From the NCBI GenBank assembly GCA_026396255.1, contig JAPLXD010000028.1, positions 1 to 38,252 on the forward strand: DNA of 38,252 nt, written 5' to 3'. The stretch is from Candidatus Moraniibacteriota bacterium (GTDB lineage Bacteria > Patescibacteriota > Minisyncoccia > Moranbacterales > UBA11712). The notes under the pieces are model-generated. The model was not told the origin of the DNA. It did no database searches and worked only from the letters and a program-made list of their open reading frames with translations. Positions 23,222-31,678 of this stretch are shown here, piece after piece. The translations under genes were made by a program, and so were the position numbers. Numbering within the stretch: position 1 is the first letter of the stretch; every line of letters starts with the position of its first letter.

Positions 23222-23509
23222 ATGAATGTTGAAGAACTAAAAAATAATTTAAGAGCAGTCGGTATCCCGGAAAACAATCTGAATGAAGTTGCTAAAGATT
23301 TATATGAATTGATTCTGCAAAGGATTATGGCCGCTTATCTAAATGGATTGGATGAGGGTCAAAAAGATAAATTAAGAGGACTTTCTGGAGAGGAAATTAC
23401 GAAATACATAAAAGATCACAAAGAAGAATATCCTGCCATGAATAAAGAAAATGTAGCAAAAATTTCTCAAGAAACGCTGGAAGAATATTTGCGGGAAATG
23501 AAGAAATAG
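23222..23509 (+). CDS. DUF5663-like small protein
   Basis: The 95-residue protein is helical and highly charged. It opens with NVEELKNNLRAVGIPENN and has a central LYELILQRIMAAYLNGLD, followed by a Lys/Glu-rich tail ending EYLREMKK. This resembles the DUF5663 family common in Parcubacteria, of unknown function. No catalytic motif is present. It follows the previous gene by 6 nt. Confidence 0.6.
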   Translation: MNVEELKNNLRAVGIPENNLNEVAKDLYELILQRIMAAYLNGLDEGQKDKLRGLSGEEITKYIKDHKEEYPAMNKENVAKISQETLEEYLREMKK

Positions 23510-23567
23510 GATTTAAAATTTTTTAACAATAATATTTCCGCCGGTTCTAATAACCAATCGCACACAA

Positions 23568-23609
23568 TTGTTGCCAAATTTTGGCGCCATCTGTGTGTCA
23601 TTCGTTTGT
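23568..23609 (+). promoter_or_regulatory. Leader hairpin upstream of pnp
   Basis: Outer CACACA/TGTGTG arms (near 23571 and 23601) enclose an inner perfect GCCAAA/TTTGGC stem. In many bacteria a leader hairpin upstream of pnp is cut by RNase III for autoregulation; position and shape fit this, but it is inference. Confidence 0.45.
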
Positions 23610-23635
23610 TAGCACTGCGACGGAAAAAATCTTCA

Positions 23636-25741
23636 ATGGAAGTGAAAAAATTTGAGACAGAAATTGCCGGAAGAAAACTCGTTGTCGAAACGGGTCTTTT
23701 GGCGCAGCAAGCCAACGCAGCCGTGACTGTCCGCTACGGCGATACGGTTGTCCTCGCAACGGCGGTGATGAGCCCCGGTGCGAGAGAAGGCGTGAACTAT
23801 TTCCCGCTGATGGTCGATTACGAAGAGAAATTTTATGCCTCCGGGAAAATCAAGGGCAGCCGGTTCATCAAGCGCGAAGGCCGGCCGACAGACGAGGCCG
23901 TGCTGAACGGCCGTTTGATCGACCGCACCTTGCGCCCGCTGTTTGACCAGCAAATGCGAAAAGAAGTGCAGGTGATTGTCACCGTTCTTTCCATCGACCA
24001 GGAAAACGACCCGGCTCTCGTGGGAGCAATCGCCGCTTCAACGGCCCTTGCCATCTCCGACATTCCCTGGAACGGTCCCATCGGAGCCGTGCGAATCGGA
24101 GAGAAAGAAGACAAGATTATTATCAATCCAGTGAACGGAGACAGTGCCGCCAGTTCCTATAGCATCTTCGCCTGCGGTATTGAAGGAAAAATAAATATGG
24201 TCGAGACAGGCGCGAACGAGGTCGCCAAAGAAAAGCTTTTTGACGCTTTTGTCGAAGGGCAAAAAGTGATCGACCAGATCGTCGTTTTCATCAAAAATAT
24301 CCAAAAAGAAATCGGAAAGCCGAAATCCGAAGCGCTTTTGATCGCTCCCTCCGCCGAATTCAAAAAAGAGATTCTGGAAAAATTTGCAGATAAGATTGCT
24401 CCGGCATTGTATCAGAAAGACCACGCTGTCCAGACAAAATTGCAAAACGAACTTTTTGCCGAAGTTGCCCAATACGTGAAAGAAAAATATCCCATTGAAG
24501 CAAACGCGAAAAAAGAACTGGCTTTTGCCGTGGTTGATTCCGAAATGGAAAATATTTTCAAAAAAAGCGTTCTTGAAAAAGATGCGCGTCCCGACGGAAG
24601 AAAATTGGATGAAGTCCGTCCAATCTCCTGCCTTGTCGGACTTTTGCCGCGAACGCACGGCAGCGCTCTTTTCACCCGCGGAGAAACACAGGCTCTTTCG
24701 ATTGTGACGCTCGGCGGACCGGGAATGGAGCAGATCATCGACACGATGGAACTCGATGAGAAAAAAAGATTCATGCACCACTACAATTTTCCTCCCTTTT
24801 CCGTCGGAGAAGTGAAACCGATGCGCGGACCGGGACGGCGCGATATCGGACACGGAGCGCTTGTTGAAAAAGCCCTCACGATCGTTGCTCCCGACAAAGA
24901 CAAGTTTCCCTACACAATCCGGACAGTCAGCGAAGTCCTTTCTTCAAACGGTTCCTCCTCGATGGCCAGCACCTGCGCTTCAAATCTGGCGCTCCTCGAT
25001 GCGGGCGTTCCGATGAAGGCGGTAATCGGAGGAATTTCCGTCGGCATCGTTGTCGGTCCGGACGGAAAATATAAATTGCTTTCCGATATCCAGGGGCCGG
25101 AAGATCATTTTGGCGGAATGGATTTCAAAATTGCGGGATCAACCAAGGGAATTACGGCTATCCAATTGGATGTAAAAGTGGACGGACTCACCGCCGATAT
25201 GATCCGCGATACGCTCGAGCAGTCTGAGAAAAATCGGATTGCGATCATCGACATTATGAACGAGACCATTGACGCCCCCCGCGCTGAAATGTCTCAATAC
25301 GCACCAAGAATCATTATCCTCAAAATCAATCCTGAAAAAATCCGCGATGTGATCGGACCGGGAGGAAAAATCATCAATCAAATTATCGATGAAACCGGAG
25401 TAGAAATCGACATCGAGGACGACGGATCAGTTTTCATCACCGCCGCGAATCCCGAAGCGGGCAAAAAAGCTTCCGAGTGGGTACAAAACCTCACCCATGA
25501 AGTGACTGCCGGCGAAACTTTCAAGGGGAAAATCACCCGCATCTTGAACTTCGGCGCCTTTGCCGAGATTCTTCCCGGACAGGAAGGACTCATCCATATT
25601 TCCGAAATATCGGAAAAAAGAACCGAACGAGTGGAGGACGCGCTCAAGGTCGGGCAGATCGTGAATGTCAAAGTGAAAGAGATCGACAGCCTGGGCAGGA
25701 TCAACCTCACTATGCGAGGCTTGGAAAATAGTGTAGAATAA
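23636..25741 (+). CDS. pnp: Polyribonucleotide nucleotidyltransferase (PNPase)
   Basis: PNPase degrades RNA 3'-5' by phosphorolysis. The 701-residue protein has the standard order: first RNase PH domain (about 1-140), a helical domain, and second RNase PH domain (about 310-545) with FTRGETQALSIVTLG and GRRDIGHGALVEKAL. A KH domain (about 550-615, IGPGGKIINQIIDETG) and an S1 domain (about 620-695, FGAFAEILPGQEGLIHIS) follow. The start is ATG 23636, where the protein aligns with the family; ten upstream codons of the open frame lie within the leader hairpin. All domains look intact. Confidence 0.95.
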   Translation: MEVKKFETEIAGRKLVVETGLLAQQANAAVTVRYGDTVVLATAVMSPGAREGVNYFPLMVDYEEKFYASGKIKGSRFIKREGRPTDEAVLNGRLIDRTLRPLFDQQMRKEVQVIVTVLSIDQENDPALVGAIAASTALAISDIPWNGPIGAVRIGEKEDKIIINPVNGDSAASSYSIFACGIEGKINMVETGANEVAKEKLFDAFVEGQKVIDQIVVFIKNIQKEIGKPKSEALLIAPSAEFKKEILEKFADKIAPALYQKDHAVQTKLQNELFAEVAQYVKEKYPIEANAKKELAFAVVDSEMENIFKKSVLEKDARPDGRKLDEVRPISCLVGLLPRTHGSALFTRGETQALSIVTLGGPGMEQIIDTMELDEKKRFMHHYNFPPFSVGEVKPMRGPGRRDIGHGALVEKALTIVAPDKDKFPYTIRTVSEVLSSNGSSSMASTCASNLALLDAGVPMKAVIGGISVGIVVGPDGKYKLLSDIQGPEDHFGGMDFKIAGSTKGITAIQLDVKVDGLTADMIRDTLEQSEKNRIAIIDIMNETIDAPRAEMSQYAPRIIILKINPEKIRDVIGPGGKIINQIIDETGVEIDIEDDGSVFITAANPEAGKKASEWVQNLTHEVTAGETFKGKITRILNFGAFAEILPGQEGLIHISEISEKRTERVEDALKVGQIVNVKVKEIDSLGRINLTMRGLENSVE

Positions 25742-25772
25742 ATTCACACTAAATAATATAAAAACAAACCAA

Positions 25773-26936
25773 ATGTTCCAATTCAAAAACACAGGATTGG
25801 GAATGAAAGAACCCGATACTTCAAACGCCCTTCCAAATACTTTCGGGAAAGTCCGAACATTCAAAGAAGATCTTGAGAATTTCGAGAAGGGAACTTCCGG
25901 CAAGAATGTTTCTGAAGAAACGGCTCCTCTTCCTGTCGCAACCCAACAAAGGCCTGCCGCCGAGACTCCTCCGCAAAAACAAGAACTTCCCCGTACAATG
26001 CCGGCTGCTCCAGCCACGGAATATCCTCCCGGCAGCCCTTTTCAGTCTGTCCCCACGCCGCCACCAGTTTCTTCCTCTCCTAGTCCTAGTGCTAATCCGG
26101 AGACCCAACCTCCTCCCTTTCAATCCTCACCCTCCCAATCCTTTTTTGCGGAGAAGCCGGTTTTCAAAGAAAGCGTTTCCCCTGAACATGCGGAAAATAA
26201 ACCTCTTCTTCAAAAAAAATCAAAAGGCGGGCTCGTCCTGGCGCTTGTCGTTGTCCTTGTGGTTGCTGCCGCCGGTGCCGGTTTTTATTATTATTGGTTT
26301 CACATAAAAAGCAATTCTTCCGCGACCTCTTCAACTCCGACCGCCCCGTCTCCTCCAGTCGCTTCTCCTGCACCCACTCAATCTCAAAACAAAAACCTTA
26401 GAAATCTAGTCGTCGACACGTCCCAGGGTCAGACCGAGACGAAAAACGCTATTCAGAAATTCGCGACCGATTTTTCCACCTCTGCCTCAGAAAATGACCT
26501 GGTCGAGGTGAAAATAATCGGGAAAGACAACCAACCGGTCGGGAAAAAGGATTTTTTTTCCGGTGTCGGAGTGACAGTTCCAGATCCGGTGCTGATGAAG
26601 CTTTCTGAAGACTATAGCCTGTTTGCCAGAAAAGAAGGGGACGCAGTGAAATTGGGATTCATTTTCAAAACTGTGACGTCGTCGGGCCTCATGTATGAGA
26701 TGAAAAACTGGGAGCCGACCCTCCCGGCAGATCTGACTCCTCTCTACGTTGACCAAGCACCGACCGGCACCGGAACCTTCAGTTCGAGCCTCTACAAAAA
26801 CGCCGATATCCGATATTTCAATTTTTCAAGCCCGGCAGACGCATCCCTCGACTATTCCGTCATTTCAAATTTCCTGGTTATCGGATCGTCCAAGGACACG
26901 ATGCGAGCCATCCTGGACTATATGTCGCAAAAATAG
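25773..26936 (+). CDS. Proline-rich single-pass membrane protein
   Basis: This 387-residue protein was not recognised by name. The cytoplasmic N-terminal half (about residues 1-150) is low-complexity, Pro/Ser/Glu-rich and probably disordered. One TM helix (about 150-172, GLVLALVVVLVVAAAGAGFYYYW) leads into a short Ser/Thr/Pro linker. An external folded domain of about 180 residues contains VKLGFIFKTVTSSGLMYEMK and a final SNFLVIGSSKDTMRAILDYM. The layout of disordered inside, TM, external alpha/beta domain recurs in CPR envelope proteins. It lies 31 nt after pnp and ends at the hairpin region 26943. Confidence 0.65.
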   Translation: MFQFKNTGLGMKEPDTSNALPNTFGKVRTFKEDLENFEKGTSGKNVSEETAPLPVATQQRPAAETPPQKQELPRTMPAAPATEYPPGSPFQSVPTPPPVSSSPSPSANPETQPPPFQSSPSQSFFAEKPVFKESVSPEHAENKPLLQKKSKGGLVLALVVVLVVAAAGAGFYYYWFHIKSNSSATSSTPTAPSPPVASPAPTQSQNKNLRNLVVDTSQGQTETKNAIQKFATDFSTSASENDLVEVKIIGKDNQPVGKKDFFSGVGVTVPDPVLMKLSEDYSLFARKEGDAVKLGFIFKTVTSSGLMYEMKNWEPTLPADLTPLYVDQAPTGTGTFSSSLYKNADIRYFNFSSPADASLDYSVISNFLVIGSSKDTMRAILDYMSQK

Positions 26937-26942
26937 GCAATT

Positions 26943-27046
26943 GACCCCCACACCAATTTTTAGAAACTTTAGCAACTGAGAAGTTATTATTTTGTCCGAA
27001 TTCTGTTTGTCAAGTTGAAGTTTATTTTGAAAATTGGTGTGGGGGT
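26943..27046. repeat. C-rich/G-rich inverted repeat before an RNA promoter
   Basis: ACCCCCACACCAATTTT (from about 26944) pairs with AAAATTGGTGTGGGGGT (about 27030-27046), a stem of about 16 bp with an 80-nt loop. The right arm merges into the -35 box TTGACC. A compact relative of this element is at 17143-17182. Confidence 0.6.
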
Positions 27047-27075
27047 TTGACCTTTCCCGAAAAATCTGCTATACT
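27047..27075 (+). promoter_or_regulatory. Strong promoter of the structured region
   Basis: TTGACC (27047-27052), a 17-bp spacer and TATACT (27070-27075). The predicted start is near 27082. The nearest good gene is 530 bp away, so the first product is probably RNA. Confidence 0.7.
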
Positions 27076-27081
27076 GTATAT

Positions 27082-27565
27082 GTACCTTAAAAAACCAAAG
27101 GTTTACGAGTTCCAATCACAATTTCCCCCTATTTGTGATTGGAACTCGTAAACTTCTCTATAAACTGCTTCCCAACGTGGAAGGGGTAAAAAACAAAAAT
27201 AAATATTTTTGTGAAATTTTTAAAATTACCCCGCACGATTTCTTCGTCAATATCGAATATCAAAAATACTTGGCGAGAAGATTGTGCGGGGAAAAAATAA
27301 AAAACAAAAAATACGTTCCTTAACGGTAGAGAGGTTCACGATAACAGACGACATATACACAAAGTATATGTTCGCCGTATGATACTCTCTGCGCTTTCAC
27401 CCGGCGCAAGTTCTCGGCTGACATATTGGTATATGTCAAAAACCGGGCGCTGCCGCCACTTATTATTATTTGCGGGCGCTTGCAGCGCCCGGTATCAGAT
27501 ATTTCATATCTTACCGGACATATTTTTCGCGGGTGAACAAGACGGCCTCCAGGGCGGTTTTTTTG
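27082..27565 (+). ncRNA. Candidate structured non-coding RNA
   Basis: No convincing gene lies here, although short open frames exist (27135-27323, 27379-27609). Stems seen: a perfect 21-bp hairpin 27101-27121/27133-27153; GGGGTAA 27183-27189 with TTACCCC 27226-27232; CCCCGCAC 27229-27236 with GTGCGGGG 27284-27291, extended by G-U pairs; ACATATAC 27351-27358 with 27364-27371; GACATAT 27420-27426 with 27431-27437; an 11-bp stem 27443-27453/27482-27492; and AGATAT/ATATCT near 27498. The second and third share 27229-27232 and exclude each other. A T-run follows at about 27558. No RNase P, tmRNA or SRP signature was found. Confidence 0.4.
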
Positions 27566-27612
27566 TTGGCGAAAAATTGGATATTTTTTATTTTTTGCTG
27601 TATTCTTGAAAT

Positions 27613-27798
27613 ATGGAAATTTCGCAGACCAGATGGAAAGTTATATCAGATATCAATAGAGATCTCGCTTTGGTATTTTTCGCGTCTGTGTTTCTTGGGC
27701 CGCTATTGAGCAAAGAACCAGCTGATTCATTTTCAATTGCCGCGGGATTAATCGTGTCTATATTCTTTTGGGGAGTTAGTTTTCTAGCCGTAAAATAA
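27613..27798 (+). CDS. Small two-helix membrane protein
   Basis: This 61-residue protein has a charged N-terminus (MEISQTRWKVISDINRD) and two TM helices (about residues 18-32 and 41-59). It was not recognised; proteins of this shape are frequent small CPR open frames. It follows the structured RNA region and precedes an even smaller membrane peptide by 5 nt, so the two may form one unit. A regulatory link to the RNA is speculation. Confidence 0.55.
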   Translation: MEISQTRWKVISDINRDLALVFFASVFLGPLLSKEPADSFSIAAGLIVSIFFWGVSFLAVK

Positions 27799-27803
27799 TT
27801 TTT

Positions 27804-27902
27804 ATGAATTTAACTAATCTTATGACAAGTTTCTACATTCTGGGAGCGCTTCTCGTCATTGCCTTCGTCCTCCTGATCATCGCTTTCAAAAAGCAAGGAT
27901 AG
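27804..27902 (+). CDS. 32-residue single-pass membrane peptide
   Basis: ATG 27804 opens MNLTNLMTSFYILGALLV and continues as one hydrophobic helix ending in FKKQG before TAG at 27900-27902. It starts 5 nt after the preceding gene. The size and hydrophobic-plus-basic-tail shape resemble small membrane subunits or type I toxin peptides, but nothing else supports a toxin. Coding status is uncertain. Confidence 0.45.
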   Translation: MNLTNLMTSFYILGALLVIAFVLLIIAFKKQG

Positions 27903-27960
27903 GTATTTCTCTATTTGTCATCCCGGTCTTGACTCGGGATCCAGAAAACACGCATAAAAA

Positions 27961-27980
27961 AGCGGACTATTCGGTCCGCT
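27961..27980. terminator. Bidirectional terminator between convergent genes
   Basis: AGCGGAC (27961-27967) pairs with GTCCGCT (27974-27980), with A-run on the left and T-run on the right. It serves the plus-strand small peptide genes and the minus-strand methyltransferase-like gene, which ends at 27982. Confidence 0.65.
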
Positions 27981-27981
27981 T

Positions 27982-28656
27982 TTATTGTTTGGATAAAGTA
28001 TAAAACTCCTCGTGACAATATTTTGCCGATACAGGAGTAGTTCTGATACCAAATTTTTCAAAAGTCTCCCTGAAAAAAGTTCCACTTCGACATTCGCGAG
28101 ATCTGTCGTTCGCATCGAACATGAACTGGTGCAGTCCAGCAAAAGGACTTTTTATGCTGGCTCTCGCAATCTCACTAAGCGCCTTTTCGATGTACCCCTT
28201 GCCACCGCCTTGTGGTATTAAAAGAGCATCATGAAAAAATCCGGTGCTAACAGTGACGACACTTTCGTCTTTCAGTTGCCGGAAGAAGGTATAAAAATCG
28301 ACACCAAATATGTACGACGCCCGAGAATTGTTCTTGACCTTATCCGGTATGGAAATTTCGCACGGAATTTTTTCCGAGAAGACATATTCTCCTCGGAGGA
28401 CCTTATACTCTTTTTTGTTCGGATTACCGATCGAGAAATCAACACCGACATAATATCGGCAGCCCAAATCGATAATCAATTCCGCAAGCCCCCCAAACAC
28501 CCCGCATCCGATTTCGACAACAATGTTGCCTCTTACTGCTTTCCGCAGAATTTTGAGATTATCTAGCCAATATATTCTGCATCTGTGCGGGCTATGCCAG
28601 TCAAGCGTCTTACACTTTGAATCAACAATTGGTTCTGGCAATACGATAACTGCCAT
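27982..28656 (-). CDS. SAM-dependent methyltransferase-like protein
   Basis: This 224-residue protein has a Rossmann-type motif I, VVEIGCGVFGG (near residues 46-56), and a following acidic YVGVDFS that fits the adenosine-binding motif II position. The C-terminal half includes VVTVSTGFFHDALL and a Cys/His-containing end (AKYCHEEFY). The substrate is unknown. It has the clearest ribosome binding site in the window (AAGGAGG, 5-nt spacing) and a strong promoter just upstream. It is divergent from yraN. Class I methyltransferase fold is likely; activity is not proven. Confidence 0.65.
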   Translation of the reverse strand: MAVIVLPEPIVDSKCKTLDWHSPHRCRIYWLDNLKILRKAVRGNIVVEIGCGVFGGLAELIIDLGCRYYVGVDFSIGNPNKKEYKVLRGEYVFSEKIPCEISIPDKVKNNSRASYIFGVDFYTFFRQLKDESVVTVSTGFFHDALLIPQGGGKGYIEKALSEIARASIKSPFAGLHQFMFDANDRSRECRSGTFFRETFEKFGIRTTPVSAKYCHEEFYTLSKQ

Positions 28657-28703
28657 AGCAACCTCCTTGATTTGTAAATTAAGGTACTTTATGATTTCAA
28701 TAC

Positions 28704-28732
28704 AGGATAGCAGAATTATTTATTTTAGTCAA
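28704..28732 (-). promoter_or_regulatory. Promoter of the methyltransferase-like gene
   Basis: On the minus strand: TTGACT (28732-28727), a 17-bp spacer and TATCCT (28709-28704). The leader to ATG 28656 is about 40 nt and contains the AAGGAGG ribosome binding site. Confidence 0.7.
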
Positions 28733-28744
28733 TACAAATATCTA

Positions 28745-29140
28745 ATGGATAACCTTAATCCTCAAAAAGAAATTGGCAATCTCGGCGAGCGGATTGCCGC
28801 CAACTATTTCAAGGCGCGGGGATGCGAAATTTTGGAAATGAATTTTGAGAATAAATTTGGATACAGAGTTGGGGAACTTGATCTTGTCGCCCGCAACCTG
28901 AAAAACAATGAAATCATTTTCGCCGAAGTGAAAACCCGTCAAAAAGGGACAAGCCACTCCGAAACGCCCGAACTCGCCATCACCCGCGGAAAATACCGCA
29001 AGCTTTCAAAAATAATTTCCGCTTATCTGCGGAAAAACAATCTGCTGGACTGCGACTACCGCCTTGACGCCATCGCCATTGAACTCGATATGAAGACGCG
29101 CAAGGCAAGTCTGCGACATCTAAAATGTATTTATTACTAG
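28745..29140 (+). CDS. YraN/UPF0102 family endonuclease-like protein
   Basis: This 131-residue protein belongs to UPF0102, a PD-(D/E)XK nuclease-fold family of uncertain role. It has NLGERIAANYFKARGCEIL, then GELDLVARN and IIFAEVKTR, containing the Glu/Asp and EVK positions of the fold. The C-terminus has YRLDAIAIELD. The start is ATG 28745, matching the family's opening; the longer open frame to 28523 runs antisense through the methyltransferase gene and its promoter. Length is normal for the family. Confidence 0.85.
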   Translation: MDNLNPQKEIGNLGERIAANYFKARGCEILEMNFENKFGYRVGELDLVARNLKNNEIIFAEVKTRQKGTSHSETPELAITRGKYRKLSKIISAYLRKNNLLDCDYRLDAIAIELDMKTRKASLRHLKCIYY

Positions 29141-29173
29141 ACATCGATATTTTTTGTGATATACTTGAAGAAA

Positions 29174-29214
29174 TTCGAGATCGGATCTCGAGCCTGCTCG
29201 AGGTGCGACCTCGA
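29174..29214. repeat. Three consecutive palindromes before the DksA-like gene
   Basis: CGAGATC-GATCTCG, CTCGAGC-GCTCGAG and CGAGGT-ACCTCG type hairpins follow each other with almost no gap. They share CGAG cores, so alternative pairings between them are possible. The dksA-like start is about 26 nt downstream. Confidence 0.5.
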
Positions 29215-29239
29215 ATGGATAATGCATTAATTTGAACCT

Positions 29240-29599
29240 ATGATTGATCCACAAATCCAGGAGGAACTTAAGACTAAGCTGCTTGAAGAAAAAAAACGAA
29301 TCGAAGAAAATTTGTCCAAAACAGAAACCGGAAAGAAAGACGCTGATCGGGAATATGAAACCGCCTTTCCCGAAGTCGACCGCGATGAAGAATCCAACGC
29401 CGATGAGATTGACATGTATGAAAACAATCTCGCCGCCGATGAAGCAATGAAGGGGGAGCTCGAAAAAATTGAAAAGGCTCTCGCGGCGATGGAAGCCGGC
29501 ACTTATGGATTTTGCGCCAATTGCCAAAAAGAAATCCCGCTCGAACGGCTCCGCGCCTATCCGCAGGCGGACACTTGTCTCGATTGCGACGGGAAGTAA
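29240..29599 (+). CDS. DksA/TraR C4 zinc-finger protein
   Basis: DksA/TraR proteins bind the RNA polymerase secondary channel and modulate initiation, in E. coli together with ppGpp. The 119-residue protein has an N-terminal coiled coil (about residues 4-80) and a C-terminal zinc finger with CANC near residue 92 and CLDC near 113, all four Cys present. The coiled-coil tip has acidic residues (EVDRDEESNADEIDMYENN). It is shorter than E. coli DksA (151) and closer to the general DksA/TraR family. Three palindromes precede it. Confidence 0.85.
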   Translation: MIDPQIQEELKTKLLEEKKRIEENLSKTETGKKDADREYETAFPEVDRDEESNADEIDMYENNLAADEAMKGELEKIEKALAAMEAGTYGFCANCQKEIPLERLRAYPQADTCLDCDGK

Positions 29600-29717
29600 A
29601 TCAAAGGAGGAAAGGAAACGACAAATAAATCTTCGAAATATTGCGTGCATCTTATCTGCTCTGCAGATAGGATAGCCTATTGAGAAGATTGTTTGGCGTT
29701 TCCGCCGCAGCTACAAA

Positions 29718-30104
29718 ATGAAAATAAAATTACTTTTTCTATTTGTCGTCCTTATTTTTTTCGACCAGATATTAAAATATCTTTCAACTGATTCGATTTG
29801 CAACCCGAATATCGCCTGGAGTGTTCCAATCTCTCCGGCGATTTTTTATTTGGTTTGGAGCTTGATTATGATTTTTTTGCTCTATCTGATTTTCAAGACC
29901 AAATCCTATATTCAAAAGTTTTTTACCATATTGATTCTTTCCGGCGCCATTTCAAATATGATTGACCGAATCCGCCTCGGCTGTGTCGTCGATTACATCG
30001 ACCTCAAATTTTGGCCGGTTTTCAATTTGGCGGACGTGTATATTACACTGGGGATAATATTGATTGTCCTGAATATAATCCGAAATAAAAATACTGATCG
30101 CTAA
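29718..30104 (+). CDS. lspA: Signal peptidase II (lipoprotein signal peptidase)
   Basis: LspA is an inner-membrane aspartyl peptidase that removes lipoprotein signal peptides. The 128-residue protein is short compared with about 160 in E. coli but keeps four TM segments. The active-site blocks are GAISNMIDRIRLGCVVDYID and FWPVFNLADVYITLG, which hold the two catalytic Asp residues. The N-terminal FFDQILKY is the conserved D-Q motif. The gene overlaps no neighbour but ends 8 nt before yifB. Its presence implies that lipoproteins are made. Confidence 0.9.
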   Translation: MKIKLLFLFVVLIFFDQILKYLSTDSICNPNIAWSVPISPAIFYLVWSLIMIFLLYLIFKTKSYIQKFFTILILSGAISNMIDRIRLGCVVDYIDLKFWPVFNLADVYITLGIILIVLNIIRNKNTDR

Positions 30105-30112
30105 ACACAAAA

Positions 30113-31639
30113 ATGTCTTCAAAAGTTCTCTCCGCCACAACTCTCGGGCTCACCAGCCATCTCGTCGAAGTTGAAGTCGATACCCATTCGGGGATGTACG
30201 TTTTTTCGATCGTGGGTCTGCCGGACGCGACAGTCAAAGAAGCCAAGGATCGCGTGAACGCCGCCATCAAAAACTGCGGTTTCAAGCCGCCCTACCAATG
30301 CGGGCACGTGACAGCCAATCTGGCGCCCGCCGACATCCGCAAAGAAGGGTCGCTCTATGATCTGCCGATCGCGCTCGGATTTTTGCTCACCACCAAACAA
30401 ATTGATTTTGATACGAACGACAAATTGTTCGTTGGCGAATTGTCGCTCGACGGAAAAATCCGCCCGGTGAATGGAGTCCTGCCGATCGCAATGATGGCGA
30501 AAGTTGAAAATATCTCCGAAATTTTCGTACCCCTTGAAAACGCAGGAGAAGCCAGTATCGTGAAAGGCCTCAAAGTCATCCCCGCGGACAATTTCGCGGA
30601 TCTCATCAAGCATCTTCTTGGAGAAAAATTGATCGCGCCCCATCCCGAACAAGATCTTCAAAAAGTTTTTGAGCCGCAGACATACCATCTCGATATGGCC
30701 CACGTCAAAGGCCAGGAACACGCCAAGCGCGCGCTTGAAATCGCTGCCGCCGGCGGGCATAATGTTCTTTTTTCCGGACCGCCGGGATCGGGAAAGACGC
30801 TCCTCGCCAAAACTTTTCCTTCGATCCTTCCGCCGCTCACTTTTCCGGAAGCGCTTGAGATCACCAAAATTTTTTCAATCGCCGGAAAACTGCCCCGCGA
30901 AGTCGCGCTTGTTTCCCAGCGTCCGTTCCGTTCACCGCACCACAGCGCCTCGGCGGTCTCACTCGTCGGAGGCGGACAATTTCCGCGCCCGGGAGAAATC
31001 AGTTTATCTCACCGGGGAGTTTTGTTTCTTGACGAATTTCCGGAATTTTCCCGGATGGTCCTCGAAAATCTGCGCCAGCCGCTCGAAGACGGGTCGATTT
31101 CCGTTTCGCGCGCCCAGGCGACATTGACATTCCCGGCGAGATTTACGCTCATCGCCGCGATGAATCCGTGTCCGTGCGGCAATGCCACCGACCCCGAAAA
31201 ATTGTGCAGTTGCTCACCATCCTCAATCATCAAATACCAGCGAAAAATTTCCGGACCGATTCTTGACCGCATCGACATCCACATCGAAGTGCCGCGGATG
31301 AAATTCGACAAATTGGCGAGCGAGAAATTGGGGGAGTCGAGCGTGTCGATCCGAGAGAGAGTGATTGCCGCAAGGCAAAGGCAGCAAGCTAGATTCAAAA
31401 ATCTGGACGGCATCATCGCCAATTCCGAAATGACCGGCCAGCAGATGAAAGAATTTTGCCAACTCGGAAACAACGAATTGGATTTATTGCGAAAAGCCGT
31501 CAATCAGCTCCAACTTTCCGCCCGCGCTTATCACAGAATAATCAAAATCGCCCGCACCATCGCCGACCTCGCCGGCGCGGAGAAAATCGAAATCCCGCAC
31601 CTCGCCGAAGCGATCCAGTATCGGCAGAGACAGACGTGA
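30113..31639 (+). CDS. comM: YifB/ComM family AAA+ ATPase
   Basis: YifB (ComM) is a hexameric helicase-like Mg-chelatase-type ATPase; ComM promotes branch migration during natural transformation in some bacteria. The 508 residues begin with the Lon-like fold domain (about 1-175, VGLPDATVKEAKDRV...NLAPADIRKEGSLYDLP). The AAA module has Walker A SGPPGSGKT (about 223-231), Walker B VLFLDEF and a sensor/Cys block AAMNPCPCGN. The C-terminal helical domain ends AEAIQYRQR. Length and motifs are complete. In a CPR cell dependent on uptake of nucleic acids, a ComM-like role is attractive but inferred. Confidence 0.92.
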   Translation: MSSKVLSATTLGLTSHLVEVEVDTHSGMYVFSIVGLPDATVKEAKDRVNAAIKNCGFKPPYQCGHVTANLAPADIRKEGSLYDLPIALGFLLTTKQIDFDTNDKLFVGELSLDGKIRPVNGVLPIAMMAKVENISEIFVPLENAGEASIVKGLKVIPADNFADLIKHLLGEKLIAPHPEQDLQKVFEPQTYHLDMAHVKGQEHAKRALEIAAAGGHNVLFSGPPGSGKTLLAKTFPSILPPLTFPEALEITKIFSIAGKLPREVALVSQRPFRSPHHSASAVSLVGGGQFPRPGEISLSHRGVLFLDEFPEFSRMVLENLRQPLEDGSISVSRAQATLTFPARFTLIAAMNPCPCGNATDPEKLCSCSPSSIIKYQRKISGPILDRIDIHIEVPRMKFDKLASEKLGESSVSIRERVIAARQRQQARFKNLDGIIANSEMTGQQMKEFCQLGNNELDLLRKAVNQLQLSARAYHRIIKIARTIADLAGAEKIEIPHLAEAIQYRQRQT

Positions 31640-31678
31640 AAAGGCTTTTTCTTTTTTTGAAAATAGTGTATATTATAC

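Noticed and set aside
27101-27153. CRISPR-like repeat
   Set aside because: It is a single inverted repeat with an 11-nt loop. There are no further copies and no regular spacers, and no cas genes in the window.
27135-27323. 62-residue open frame in the structured region
   Set aside because: Most of it is made of the two arms of competing stems and A-rich linkers. It has no Shine-Dalgarno sequence and no recognisable motif.
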